A DNA stretch of 64,000 bases, from contig NZ_JHYA01000004.1 of assembly GCF_000621545.1 (NCBI RefSeq), forward strand, positions 1-64,000, read 5' to 3'. Source of the DNA: Anaerovibrio lipolyticus LB2005 (GTDB lineage: Bacteria > Bacillota > Negativicutes > Selenomonadales > Selenomonadaceae). The translations under genes and the position numbers were made by a program. A model generated the notes under the pieces. It was not told the origin of the DNA, did no database searches, and saw only the letters and a program-made list of their open reading frames with translations. The first letter of the stretch is position 1, and each line of letters begins with the position of its first letter. Of the stretch, positions 9,295-18,097 are shown piece by piece.

Positions 9295-10916
9295 TAACGT
9301 CTACCCCCATTTACATTGAACAATACTTCATACATGCCTCTGGTCATTTCAGCCTCGCGGAGAGTCTTACCCGCCATAACAGGAGTAATACCCTTCCATC
9401 TAGCCTGCAGGAAGTTCTTCATATCGCTGAGGGAATCACCGCAACCCTCAAGCTTGTTCTTGAACAGCTTGTTTGCAATTGCAGCACTGCGGATTGCGCA
9501 GTAGTTACCCTGGCAAGTACCCATTCCAAGACGGGTTCTTCTTCTAACATCTGCTACACTATGGCTGGTAGGCTCCTGAGCAATACGCATAACCTCTGCC
9601 ATAGTTACGTTCTCACACTCGCAGAGAACTTCGCGAGTCTCTGGGTTCTCCTTCAAGGTCTTAACAACCTCTGGGAACTTCTCAGTACCCAGACGGGTAG
9701 CAGCCAGATTTACGCCGTAGGATGGGAAGTACTGACGTGCAGCCTTCTTGTCAGCCTCGGAAACAGCCGGAACGAGATCCTCTTCTGCAGTACGGCACTT
9801 AGCAGTATTGCCAAGTTTTGGAGCCAAAACATCGCAGAACTTCTCAGCCATGAGACGGTAGGTAGTAAACTTACCACCGCAAATGGTCATCATACCCTTC
9901 AGACCATCTTCCTTCTCGTGGTCGAGAGTTACGAAGCCACGGGATGCATTACGGCCACCATCAGCTCCCTTAGGAACATACAGAGGACGGGAACCAGCGA
10001 ATACACGGAGGATACGGTAGTCGCGCAGATGCTCGAATACGCCCTCACCAGTCTTCATGAGCTCCTCAACCTCATCCCAGGAAGTAGAAGTATCCTCAGG
10101 ATCTGGGATAGTAATAGAAGAAGTACCAAGAATGGTAATGGAACCATGTGGTACGAAAATATCACCATTGGATGGCTTACGCAGACGGTTTACAACGCGG
10201 TTGGAAATTCTCTGGTTGAATGCAATCAGAGTACCCTTGGAAGGACTTACGGAGCAGTCCAAACCAGCCATCTGTGCCACCTTGCCAGCCCAAGGACCAG
10301 CAGCGTTTACCAGAATCTCGCACTCAATATCATATTCTTCTTTGGTAACATTGTCGCGAACGGTAATGCTCTTTACAGCACCGCTCTCAACATTAATCTT
10401 TATAAGTTCAGTATAAGTCTTGTAACGGCCACCATAACGTGCAGCAGACTGTACATTCTGCCAGGACATACGGAAACCATCGATGGCACCATCTGGAACC
10501 TCAAAAGCGCGAACCAGCTTGCGAGAAAGATTTGGCTCTAAGCTCCAAGCCTCTTCCTTGCTCAGCTCACGGGTCTTGATACCACTTTCAGCACAACCCT
10601 TTACCCAAGGATCTACGAAATCTGGATCATCACCCTCCACCTGTACGAACATACCGGAAATAGCCTCTACGCAAGACTTACCGATACGACGCAGAATGGT
10701 GTTTTCCTCGATACACTCTTTTGCTGCTTCCTGGTCTCTTACTGCATAGCGGGCACCACTGTGCAGAAGGCCATGATAGCGGGAGCTGGCACCATTAACC
10801 ATATCAAGCTTCTCAATCAGCAGGGCATCAATGCCACGCATAGAGAGGTCACGCAGGATACCAACGCCTGTAGCTCCGCCGCCTACAACGACAACCGTAG
10901 CTTTGTCCTTTACCAT
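9294..10916 (-). CDS. glpA: Anaerobic glycerol-3-phosphate dehydrogenase subunit A
   Basis: This is the catalytic flavoprotein that oxidises sn-glycerol-3-phosphate to dihydroxyacetone phosphate. The FAD fold is at residues 8-25 (VVVGGGATGVGILRDLSM). The C-terminal half carries a BFD-like [2Fe-2S] region with CECENVT and GMGTCQGNYC, as in the long (540-aa) GlpA type. It is the first gene of the operon, and its ribosome binding site is TGGGGGAT. A promoter and a structured leader of about 115 nt lie upstream. Confidence 0.97.
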   Translation of the reverse strand: MVKDKATVVVVGGGATGVGILRDLSMRGIDALLIEKLDMVNGASSRYHGLLHSGARYAVRDQEAAKECIEENTILRRIGKSCVEAISGMFVQVEGDDPDFVDPWVKGCAESGIKTRELSKEEAWSLEPNLSRKLVRAFEVPDGAIDGFRMSWQNVQSAARYGGRYKTYTELIKINVESGAVKSITVRDNVTKEEYDIECEILVNAAGPWAGKVAQMAGLDCSVSPSKGTLIAFNQRISNRVVNRLRKPSNGDIFVPHGSITILGTSSITIPDPEDTSTSWDEVEELMKTGEGVFEHLRDYRILRVFAGSRPLYVPKGADGGRNASRGFVTLDHEKEDGLKGMMTICGGKFTTYRLMAEKFCDVLAPKLGNTAKCRTAEEDLVPAVSEADKKAARQYFPSYGVNLAATRLGTEKFPEVVKTLKENPETREVLCECENVTMAEVMRIAQEPTSHSVADVRRRTRLGMGTCQGNYCAIRSAAIANKLFKNKLEGCGDSLSDMKNFLQARWKGITPVMAGKTLREAEMTRGMYEVLFNVNGGRR

Positions 10917-10949
10917 AACAATCCCCCATTTTCATTAATACACATATAA

Positions 10950-11066
10950 GATTCGGGCACCCCCGAACCATTGAATTTTTGTACAATTGCACATCGATTC
11001 AAGTGTAATAGTCACAAAATTTCAATTACCTCGTACAGTTTATACCATAGTCCTTGATTTTGTCAA
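10950..11066 (-). promoter_or_regulatory. glp operon promoter and structured leader
   Basis: On the minus strand TTGACA (11061-11066) lies 16 nt before TATAAA (11039-11044), with TGG directly ahead of the -10 box (extended -10). The leader contains an 8-bp hairpin (arms 10962-10969 and 10950-10957, 4-nt loop) about 35 nt before glpA. No U tract follows it, so it does not look like a classical GlpP-type antiterminator. A weak dyad GTG-N7-CAC lies just inside the transcribed region. The rest of 10917-11199 shows nothing else. Confidence 0.75.
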
Positions 11067-11199
11067 TAAAAAAAGGACATTATAAGATAGCAATAAATAA
11101 TAGTTGCAACGAAAATAAAGTATTTGTCAGACCAAATTCCCCTTAAAAATAGTAATGATTAGCCTTGAATTTGATAAATCTTGCTTATGCTAAATAGTT

Positions 11200-11646
11200 T
11201 TAAATAAAATACATAAGGTTATCCGGTTCTTTTTGTTTTTCTACATTATTTAGAATATCTTCCAAAGTAATTTCTTCCAAGCAGGATTTTACCGCATCAT
11301 CAAGCTGTGAGAAAACTATTTCCTGCATGGCCTTGTCCAATAAAGGTTGCTTTTCTTCTACTGTAGAATCTGTTTTTTCAACCATGGCGATTTCAATAGC
11401 AGTCAACACATCATAAGCAGTTATACTATTTGGCTCCCGATTTAGAAAATATCCGCCCTGGGAACCCTTAATTGATATAACAAGTCCCGCTCGCTTCAAC
11501 AAGGAAAAAACCTGCTCAAGATAAATTTTTGAAATGCCCATGGTCTCCGAAATGTGCAGCACGGTAATTGCCATTCCGTTTTTATAATTAGACGCCAAAT
11601 ATGACATGGCAGCAAGACCGTAACGACCCTTTGCAGAAATACGCAT
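11200..11646 (-). CDS. Rrf2-family transcriptional regulator (CymR-like)
   Basis: This is a winged-helix repressor of the Rrf2 family. MRISAKGRYGLAAMSYLA opens the domain, and the recognition region is ISKIYLEQVFSLLKRAG. The protein (148 aa) lacks the three clustered cysteines of IscR/NsrR and has only one Cys near residue 120. It therefore resembles the cluster-free CymR type that controls cysteine/methionine metabolism in Firmicutes. I chose the start at 11646, where the family's MRISxKGRYG begins and GGAAGG lies upstream. The 19 extra residues of the longer frame are not family-like. Divergence from metNIQ suggests it controls those genes. Confidence 0.9.
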   Translation of the reverse strand: MRISAKGRYGLAAMSYLASNYKNGMAITVLHISETMGISKIYLEQVFSLLKRAGLVISIKGSQGGYFLNREPNSITAYDVLTAIEIAMVEKTDSTVEEKQPLLDKAMQEIVFSQLDDAVKSCLEEITLEDILNNVEKQKEPDNLMYFI

Positions 11647-11714
11647 ATAATCATCATCCTTCCTATTAATAATATACCAAATATATAATTTACTTCTCCG
11701 CAAAACTCATATTA

Positions 11715-11742
11715 ATTATATATGTTTTCCATATTTTTTCAA
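11715..11742 (-). promoter_or_regulatory. Promoter of the Rrf2-type regulator gene
   Basis: On the minus strand TTGAAA (11737-11742) and TATAAT (11715-11720) are 16 nt apart, giving a leader of about 60 nt. Confidence 0.7.
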
Positions 11743-11765
11743 ATACCTATTGCTTTAGTAGGTAT
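11743..11765. promoter_or_regulatory. Candidate Rrf2/CymR operator (inverted repeat)
   Basis: ATACCTA-N9-TAGGTAT is a perfect 7+7 inverted repeat of 23 bp. This is the size and style of Rrf2-family operators. It touches the -35 box of the regulator promoter and overlaps the -35 box of the putative metN promoter, so one bound dimer could control both. Confidence 0.55.
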
Positions 11766-11778
11766 AATAAAGTATAAT
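11750..11778 (+). promoter_or_regulatory. Putative metNIQ promoter
   Basis: TTGCTT (11750-11755) lies 17 nt before a perfect TATAAT (11773-11778). The leader to metN would be about 190 nt. I looked for a SAM riboswitch in it and found none of the conserved core. Confidence 0.5.
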
Positions 11779-11973
11779 TCATAACTATAAAATATATTTG
11801 TATATTACCCACGCACTACATTAATCACGTACCTGGCTTAATATTATCCGTACTTTGCATTTACAATGAAAACAGGTATAATATTTTAGTGTATTATTAG
11901 ATTTACAACTATACACATGGATTGAATATAGTATATATTTTTATCCATATAATAATGACAGGATGTGAGTAAG

Positions 11974-13032
11974 TTGATTGATTTATCTCATATTGAGAAA
12001 ATCTATGACAGTGCCGCCGGTCCGGTTCATGCCCTAAAAGATATAAGCCTTCATATTAATAAAGGCGAGATTTATGGCATTATCGGCTTAAGTGGCGCCG
12101 GCAAGTCTACCCTGGTTCGCTGCATTAATCTTTTGGAGCGTCCTACCAAGGGAACAGTTACAATAGAAGGAAAAGATATCACTGCCATGAACAACAGTGA
12201 GCTTAGGGAAGCCCGCAAAGGAATTGGTATGATATTTCAGCATTTTAATTTGCTGTCAACTTCCACAGTATTTGATAATGTAGCATTTCCGTTACAGCTA
12301 TCAAATACCCCAAAGGATAAAATAAATAGCCGTGTAACTGAACTGTTGGATATGGTGGGCCTTGCTGACAAGGCTGATCAGTATCCATCCCAGCTTTCTG
12401 GTGGTCAAAAGCAACGCGTTGGTATTGCCAGGGCACTGGCCAGCAATCCCCAGATTCTCCTCTGTGATGAAGCTACCTCTGCCCTTGACCCGCAAACCAC
12501 AAAATCTATCCTACAATTAATTAAGGATATAAATAGGAAATTAAAGCTTACCGTGGTGGTAATCACACATGAAATGCAGGTTATCAAAGAGATCTGTGAC
12601 AAGGTTGCAGTAATTGACAAGGGTGTGATTGCCGAGCAGGGGGATGTGCTGGATGTATTTATCACCCCTCAAAAGCCAATTACTAAGGAGTTCATCAGCG
12701 TATTGCTCAGCAACGAGCTGCCTGTTGACTTTAGACATATTGAGATTAAAGATGAGCCATTTGAAGACAGTATTCTTCTTATGAGACTTACCTTTATTGG
12801 CGAAACAGCCAATGATCCTATTATTTCATCATTGGTGAAGAAATATGATGTAAGTGCAGACCTGTTCTTTGGAAGCCTTGACGACATTAAGGGGGCTCCT
12901 TTTGGCAGACTTATCATAGGTCTGGATGGCAGTCAGAATGACATTCACGCTGCCATGGATTATCTTCGTGAACAAAAAGTAAAGATGGAGGTGATTGGTT
13001 ATGTCAGCAGACATGCTTCCTCTCATCACTAA
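11974..13032 (+). CDS. metN: Methionine ABC transporter ATP-binding protein
   Basis: This is the ATPase of the D/L-methionine importer. Motifs in order are Walker A GLSGAGKST, signature LSGGQKQR, and Walker B ILLCDEATSALD. A C-terminal regulatory NIL domain (about the last 85 residues) is typical of MetN. I favour the TTG at 11974 as start, because AGGA at 11960-11963 then has a 10-nt spacing and the product opens MIDLSHIEKIY like other MetN proteins. The GTG at 11965 is possible but would sit 1 nt from that site. The 3' end overlaps metI by 32 bp. Confidence 0.95.
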   Translation: MIDLSHIEKIYDSAAGPVHALKDISLHINKGEIYGIIGLSGAGKSTLVRCINLLERPTKGTVTIEGKDITAMNNSELREARKGIGMIFQHFNLLSTSTVFDNVAFPLQLSNTPKDKINSRVTELLDMVGLADKADQYPSQLSGGQKQRVGIARALASNPQILLCDEATSALDPQTTKSILQLIKDINRKLKLTVVVITHEMQVIKEICDKVAVIDKGVIAEQGDVLDVFITPQKPITKEFISVLLSNELPVDFRHIEIKDEPFEDSILLMRLTFIGETANDPIISSLVKKYDVSADLFFGSLDDIKGAPFGRLIIGLDGSQNDIHAAMDYLREQKVKMEVIGYVSRHASSHH

Positions 13033-13654
13033 GGCTTTGGGCGAAACGGTTTACATGGTGGTTGTTTCCATGATTATTTCTTCCATTCTGGGCATTCCTT
13101 TAGGGGTTCTACTTCATACCACCTCCAAGGGACAAATTTTGGAATGTCTTCCTATTAATAGAGTTGTAGGCGCTATTGTAAACGCCATCCGCTCCATTCC
13201 CTTCATTATATTAATGGTAGCAATTATTCCGCTGACCCGCCTTATTGTGGGCAGTGCTATTGGTACAACAGCCGCCATGGTACCTTTGGTTCTGGCCTCT
13301 GTACCATTTATCGGCCGTCAGGTGGAAACCTCCCTTAGGGAAATACCATACGGTATAGTGGAAGCCGCCCAGTCCATGGGTGCTACTCCGCTGCAGATTA
13401 TCCGCAAGGTTTTCCTGCCCGAGGCCATGCCAAATATCGTGGCACAGCTTACCACAGTTATCATCAGTCTCATAGGTGAATCTGCCATGGCCGGTGCCAT
13501 AGGTGGCGGTGGTCTGGGTGATTTGGCAATCCGCTACGGTTATCAGCGTTTCCGTCCTGATATTATGATTGCCACCGTAATCGTCCTTATTATTATGGTT
13601 CAGATAGTGCAGTTTGCCGGCAACAAGCTGGCCAAGCATCTGGATAAGCGCTAA
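13001..13654 (+). CDS. metI: Methionine ABC transporter permease
   Basis: This is a five-helix ABC permease of about 217 aa that forms the membrane channel of the MetNIQ importer. The EAA loop is visible as EAAQSMGATPLQIIRKVFLP. The ATG at 13001 is chosen because GGAGGTGA (12987-12994) lies 6 nt upstream. A longer frame beginning with TTG at 12995 lacks proper spacing. Its start lies inside the metN coding end, implying translational coupling. Confidence 0.95.
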   Translation: MSADMLPLITKALGETVYMVVVSMIISSILGIPLGVLLHTTSKGQILECLPINRVVGAIVNAIRSIPFIILMVAIIPLTRLIVGSAIGTTAAMVPLVLASVPFIGRQVETSLREIPYGIVEAAQSMGATPLQIIRKVFLPEAMPNIVAQLTTVIISLIGESAMAGAIGGGGLGDLAIRYGYQRFRPDIMIATVIVLIIMVQIVQFAGNKLAKHLDKR

Positions 13655-13723
13655 AACGGATGTGGCTCTCTTTATACTTTATAATGAGAGAAATATAAAC
13701 ACTGACTTTAAGGAGGTCTTTTA

Positions 13724-14539
13724 ATGAAAAAGGTATTACTTATTTTATCAGCACTTGTATTTGCCATTGTGGCCCTGGCAGGCTGCGGGGCTGACAACAA
13801 GCAGGCATCCAACGACAGCAAAACACTGAAGGTTGGTGCAACTTCCGTTCCTCATGCTGAAATTCTTGAGCAGATTAAGGATGATCTGGCCAAGGACGGC
13901 ATTAAGCTGGAAATTGTTGAGTACAGCGATTATGTACAGCCAAACCTGAATCTGAACGACAAGGAGCTGGACGCAAATTATTTCCAGCACATTCCTTATC
14001 TTGAGGATTTTGTAAAGCAGCACCCTGAGGTTAAGCTGGTAAGTGCCGGCGGTATCCACATTGAGCCAATGGGCGTATACTCCAAGAAGGTAAAGAGCCT
14101 TAAGGAGCTCAAGGATGGTGCCTCCATTTCTATTCCTAACGATCCTACCAATGGTGGCCGTGCTTTAGCCCTCCTTGCCAAGGCTGGTGTTATCACCCTT
14201 AAGGATGGCGTAGGTGTAACCGCTACTATTCAGGATATTACTTCCAACCCTAAGAACATTAAGTTCCAGGAGCTGGAGCCAGCACAGGTGCCTCGTACCT
14301 TGGATGATGTTGATGCAGCTGTTATCAACAGCAACTTTGCAATGCAGGTTCAGCTGAACCCAGTTAAGGACAACATCTTCATCGAGGATTCCACCTCTCC
14401 TTATGTAAACATCGTTGCAGTTCGTACCGGTGACGAAAACCGCCCTGAGATTCAGGCTCTCATGAAGGCCCTGAAGTCCGAGAAGGTTAAGAAGTTCATC
14501 GCTGAAAAGTACAACGGTGCTGTAGTAGCCGCATTCTAA
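13724..14539 (+). CDS. metQ: Methionine-binding lipoprotein
   Basis: This NLPA/MetQ-family substrate-binding lipoprotein delivers methionine to MetNI. The signal peptide has the lipobox LAGC with the lipidated Cys at residue 21. The mature domain contains the family's SVPHAEILEQIKDDLAK and DANYFQHIPYLEDF segments. The length is 271 aa. A strong AAGGAGG site precedes the ATG, and a terminator follows the gene. Confidence 0.96.
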   Translation: MKKVLLILSALVFAIVALAGCGADNKQASNDSKTLKVGATSVPHAEILEQIKDDLAKDGIKLEIVEYSDYVQPNLNLNDKELDANYFQHIPYLEDFVKQHPEVKLVSAGGIHIEPMGVYSKKVKSLKELKDGASISIPNDPTNGGRALALLAKAGVITLKDGVGVTATIQDITSNPKNIKFQELEPAQVPRTLDDVDAAVINSNFAMQVQLNPVKDNIFIEDSTSPYVNIVAVRTGDENRPEIQALMKALKSEKVKKFIAEKYNGAVVAAF

Positions 14540-14553
14540 TTGAAAATGTAAAC

Positions 14554-14604
14554 AAGGCCGCCAGCTCAAGGGATAACTCCCAAGGGCCAGCGGCCTTTAT
14601 TTAT
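14554..14604 (+). terminator. Intrinsic terminator of metNIQ
   Basis: The arms AAGGCCGC (14554-14561) and GCGGCCTT (14590-14597) enclose a further paired CAGC/GGG-CCC region and are followed by TTTATTTAT. It may also act on the converging efflux operon. Confidence 0.8.
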
Positions 14605-14681
14605 GCTTTAGGTTTAAATGAAGTATTACTTAATGGTCAGTGGTTTAATATTTATTTTATCAACATTTAACACTATTTTAA

Positions 14682-15044
14682 TCATAAATCTTTTTTCATG
14701 GCTGTGGCCTTAAAACTCATATCTATTAATACTTCCAGCATTTTCTTATTGGCTTTCCGTAAATCAAGACTAATCCAATGCTGCTTGCTCATATGATAAG
14801 CAGGATAAATACCATCCTCTCTGAGTAAATCCTCCCGCATGGATACAGGGGCCTTCATATTAATCACTGTAATAATATGGTCGTCATCTATACCCAAATA
14901 ACTGGCGGAAATATCCATAAACAGACAAAACCATTTTTTGCTGACCCGATGGCGGAAAACAAAAGCATCCGAGTCATCCCATGGATAGTCTTCCTCTACG
15001 CCATATGTGCTTCGTATATATTCTATAGCCTGTTTCTTGGTCAT
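14682..15044 (-). CDS. MmcQ/YjbR-family protein
   Basis: This 120-aa protein has the CyaY-like YjbR fold, judged from YPWDDSDAFVFRHR, KKWFCLFMDI and the HWISLDL segment. The family is possibly DNA-binding, with no established biochemical role. The start at 15044 lies four bases after the stop of the RND permease gene, so the two are co-transcribed and probably translationally coupled. The upstream extension in the same frame lies within the permease gene and is rejected. Confidence 0.85.
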   Translation of the reverse strand: MTKKQAIEYIRSTYGVEEDYPWDDSDAFVFRHRVSKKWFCLFMDISASYLGIDDDHIITVINMKAPVSMREDLLREDGIYPAYHMSKQHWISLDLRKANKKMLEVLIDMSFKATAMKKDL

Positions 15045-15048
15045 AATA

Positions 15049-18000
15049 TCACTGCTTTTCCTTTTCCACGTGGTACATAGCTGCATACATGGTAGGTAAC
15101 ACCAAAAGTGTCAGCACTGTTGCCACAAACAGGCCACTGGCAATAGCTACTGCCATTGGTCCCCAGAAGGTACTGAACATCAATGGTATCATACCGAGAA
15201 TTGCAGCTGCCGCTGTAAGCATTATCGGTCTGAAGCGCATTACCGCCGAATCCACTACTGCATCCCAAGGAGTTTCACCATCCTCCAAATGCTTTTGTAT
15301 CTGGTCAATCAAAATAACCGAGTTACGTATTATCATACCGCTGAGGGCCAGAACACCCAGAATGGCAACAAAGCCCATGGCCTTGTTAAACAGCAGCATT
15401 CCAGCCGCTACACCAATAAGTCCCAACGGCGCAGTAAGTACGGTTAGAATCATCAGCTTAGCGTTTTTAAGCTGGAACATAAGCAAAGTCATAATTGCAA
15501 ATATCATAGCTGGAACAGGCTTCGTAATATTCCCCATGGATTTTTGGCTGTCTTTTAAAGCACCGGCAGCCTCAATCCTATAACCTGGAGGCAGATTATC
15601 TGAAATGTCCTTAACAGCTTCCAACGCCTTTTTAGTTGCGTCATTAGCAGTGCCGGAAAGAATATTGCCCTGAACAATTACGCATGGGACTAATCTCTCG
15701 CGACCAATAACACCATTTTCAGTTCTAAGGGAAATATCCGCCAGCTGCTCCAATGGCACATAGCCACGACCAGTATAAACAGGCAATTCTTTCACCTTGG
15801 ATATATCAGTGCGATCTATCTCTGACATCTCCAGAACTATATCCACCGTACGGTCCCCCTTATAGAACTGGGCTACCGTGGCACCGGTGAGCTCAGTATA
15901 TACCATCTTGGAAACAGCTTGGGCTGTCAACCCCATGGACTTCAACTTATCTTGATCATATTCAAGATGAAGGACCTTGCTTTTTTCGTGCCAATTAAGG
16001 TGAATTTCTGTGTTATTTTCATCCTGGGCTACACGATCAGCCACCTGTTCACCAATTTCCCGAACCTTCTCCTTATCACTGCCGTAAACCTTCAGCATAA
16101 TAGGATAATCTGAAGGCGGACCAGTCTGAATGAACTTTATATCATGACGAGCCTCAGGGAAGTTATTTTCAAGCTCCTCCCTGATTTTCCTGGTCAGTTC
16201 TGCTCGATGTTCAGCGTCCTTGGATACCACAATAAACTGGGAATAATTGTCGATTGGAGGCTCTGGAGTGAAAGGAAGCACAAATCGTGGAGCTCCTTCT
16301 CCCACATAGTAGCTGTAGTTTTCAATTTCATCAGCGTGTTGATCCAGAAAATCAGCAAAGCGTTTGGACACTTCCTCGGATTTTTTTAGGGAGGCACCAT
16401 CATTTAGACGCATGGAAATAATTATTTCCGGCCTGGTGGATGGAGGGAAAAATTCATTACGAACCAACTGCATTCCCACAATTGAAATGGCAAATATTCC
16501 CACAGTGGCCGTAAGAACCAGCTTTTTGTGAGTCAGGAACCATGTTAAAACATTGCGGAATAATGTATAGAATTTGCTCTGATACTGAACCGTCTCCCCC
16601 TCATCATTGCGCTTAACATCTACCTTAATAAGATGATAGCCATATAAAGGTGCTACCATGACAGACACAATCCAGGAAATAAGCAATGCCATAGAAATAA
16701 CTGGGAACAAGGCACTACAGAATTCTGATGCCAACCCTGCAGAAAATCCGACGGGAATAAAGCCGGCACATGTAATAAGGGTACCTGTAAGCATTGGCTT
16801 GGCCGTAGCCTTAAAAGCATAGCAGGCCGCCTCGAAACGGTCCAGCCCGGCTTCCAGCTTTACGCTCATCATCTCTACGGCTATTATGGCATCATCAACC
16901 AATAAACCTAAGGCGATAATCAAGGCGCCAAGGGATACCTTTTGAAGGTCAATGCCCAACATGTACATACCGCAAAAAACTGCGGCTAGCACCAAAGGAA
17001 TACAAAGAGCCACTACCATGCCAGTTCTGACGCCCAAACTTAGGAAGCTGACGGCCAGCACTATAATAATGGCCTCCCGTAGCGTGCTGATAAATTCATC
17101 AATGGATTCCTCAACCACCTTTGGTTGGTCTGAAACCTGATGAACTTCCAGTCCCACTGGAAGCATTTCATTTACAGATTTCATAAGGCTGCCTAAATCT
17201 TCACCCAAGGTAATAATATTCTGCCCTGGCTCCATGGATACGGCAACACCTACTGCTGGCTCACCATTATAAAACATCTTTGGGTCAGATGGCTCTGCAT
17301 AACGTATTTCCACCTTGGCAATATCACCCAGACGAAGCACCTTACCCCCCGCATTAATAGGGGCATTTTTTATATCATCAATATTTTCAAAGGTTCCGGA
17401 ATATCTTAAATAAACATTGTCCGTACTGGTCTCTATCATGCCGGAGGGGGTCATCTGATTTTGCCCCTTTAATGCATCAGACAGAGCTGTTGGACTTATG
17501 CCCAGCTCAGCCAGCTTGGCACTTTCTATTTCCACATAGACCTTTTCAGTCTGAACGCCAACCAATTCAACCTTCTGAACGCTTTTTACATTTGCCAGAA
17601 TCATGCGGCGAATTTCTTCCGCCTGCTGTCGCATTTCCTCATATGAAAACCCATCGCCGGTTACAGCATACAGGGAACCATATACATCATCAAAGCGGTC
17701 ATTGAAATAAGGGCCATAAACACCCTCGGGCAAATCCTTTTCCACATCGTGACAGAAATTTCTTACATCACGCCATGAATCACGAACATCACCATTATAA
17801 TCATCCTTTAAAAGCACATGAATAACAGTGGTACCATCCCGGGTGGTGCTCTTAACATAATCTATACCCGGCAAATCATTTATTTTTGATTCCAGCTTAT
17901 CAGTGACCTGCTGCTCCATCTGCTCTGCAGTGGCCCCAGGCCAGGCGGCAGTAACTACCATATCCCTGATAGTAAAATTAGGGTCCTCCATGCGTCCTAA

Positions 18001-18096
18001 TTTTATATAGGAAAAGATGCCCCCTACCACAAGTACAATAATGAAGTACCATACCAGTGCCCGGTTTTTCAGGGATACTTCTGTTAGATTAATCAT
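15049..18096 (-). CDS. RND efflux transporter permease subunit
   Basis: This 1015-aa inner-membrane pump of the AcrB/HAE family exports drugs or other amphiphiles with proton motive force. The N terminus is typical (one membrane helix, then LGRMEDPNFTIRDMVVTAAW). The proton-relay acidic pair lies in LGLLVDDAIIAVE in the fourth membrane helix. Two large periplasmic loops separate the helices. It requires an outer membrane, supporting a diderm host. The adaptor gene precedes it with one base between. No TolC-type outer-membrane channel gene is in this operon, so a channel encoded elsewhere must be used. Confidence 0.95.
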   Translation of the reverse strand: MINLTEVSLKNRALVWYFIIVLVVGGIFSYIKLGRMEDPNFTIRDMVVTAAWPGATAEQMEQQVTDKLESKINDLPGIDYVKSTTRDGTTVIHVLLKDDYNGDVRDSWRDVRNFCHDVEKDLPEGVYGPYFNDRFDDVYGSLYAVTGDGFSYEEMRQQAEEIRRMILANVKSVQKVELVGVQTEKVYVEIESAKLAELGISPTALSDALKGQNQMTPSGMIETSTDNVYLRYSGTFENIDDIKNAPINAGGKVLRLGDIAKVEIRYAEPSDPKMFYNGEPAVGVAVSMEPGQNIITLGEDLGSLMKSVNEMLPVGLEVHQVSDQPKVVEESIDEFISTLREAIIIVLAVSFLSLGVRTGMVVALCIPLVLAAVFCGMYMLGIDLQKVSLGALIIALGLLVDDAIIAVEMMSVKLEAGLDRFEAACYAFKATAKPMLTGTLITCAGFIPVGFSAGLASEFCSALFPVISMALLISWIVSVMVAPLYGYHLIKVDVKRNDEGETVQYQSKFYTLFRNVLTWFLTHKKLVLTATVGIFAISIVGMQLVRNEFFPPSTRPEIIISMRLNDGASLKKSEEVSKRFADFLDQHADEIENYSYYVGEGAPRFVLPFTPEPPIDNYSQFIVVSKDAEHRAELTRKIREELENNFPEARHDIKFIQTGPPSDYPIMLKVYGSDKEKVREIGEQVADRVAQDENNTEIHLNWHEKSKVLHLEYDQDKLKSMGLTAQAVSKMVYTELTGATVAQFYKGDRTVDIVLEMSEIDRTDISKVKELPVYTGRGYVPLEQLADISLRTENGVIGRERLVPCVIVQGNILSGTANDATKKALEAVKDISDNLPPGYRIEAAGALKDSQKSMGNITKPVPAMIFAIMTLLMFQLKNAKLMILTVLTAPLGLIGVAAGMLLFNKAMGFVAILGVLALSGMIIRNSVILIDQIQKHLEDGETPWDAVVDSAVMRFRPIMLTAAAAILGMIPLMFSTFWGPMAVAIASGLFVATVLTLLVLPTMYAAMYHVEKEKQ

Positions 18097-18097
18097 A

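Noticed and set aside
10917-11060. GlpP-type antiterminator in the glp leader
   Set aside because: The 8-bp leader hairpin has no U tract, so it is not an intrinsic terminator, and no glpP gene is in the window.
11779-11964. SAM riboswitch upstream of metN
   Set aside because: The region is AT-rich and lacks the conserved AGAGGTGGAG-like core and kink-turn of SAM-I. Regulation by the adjacent Rrf2 protein is more plausible.
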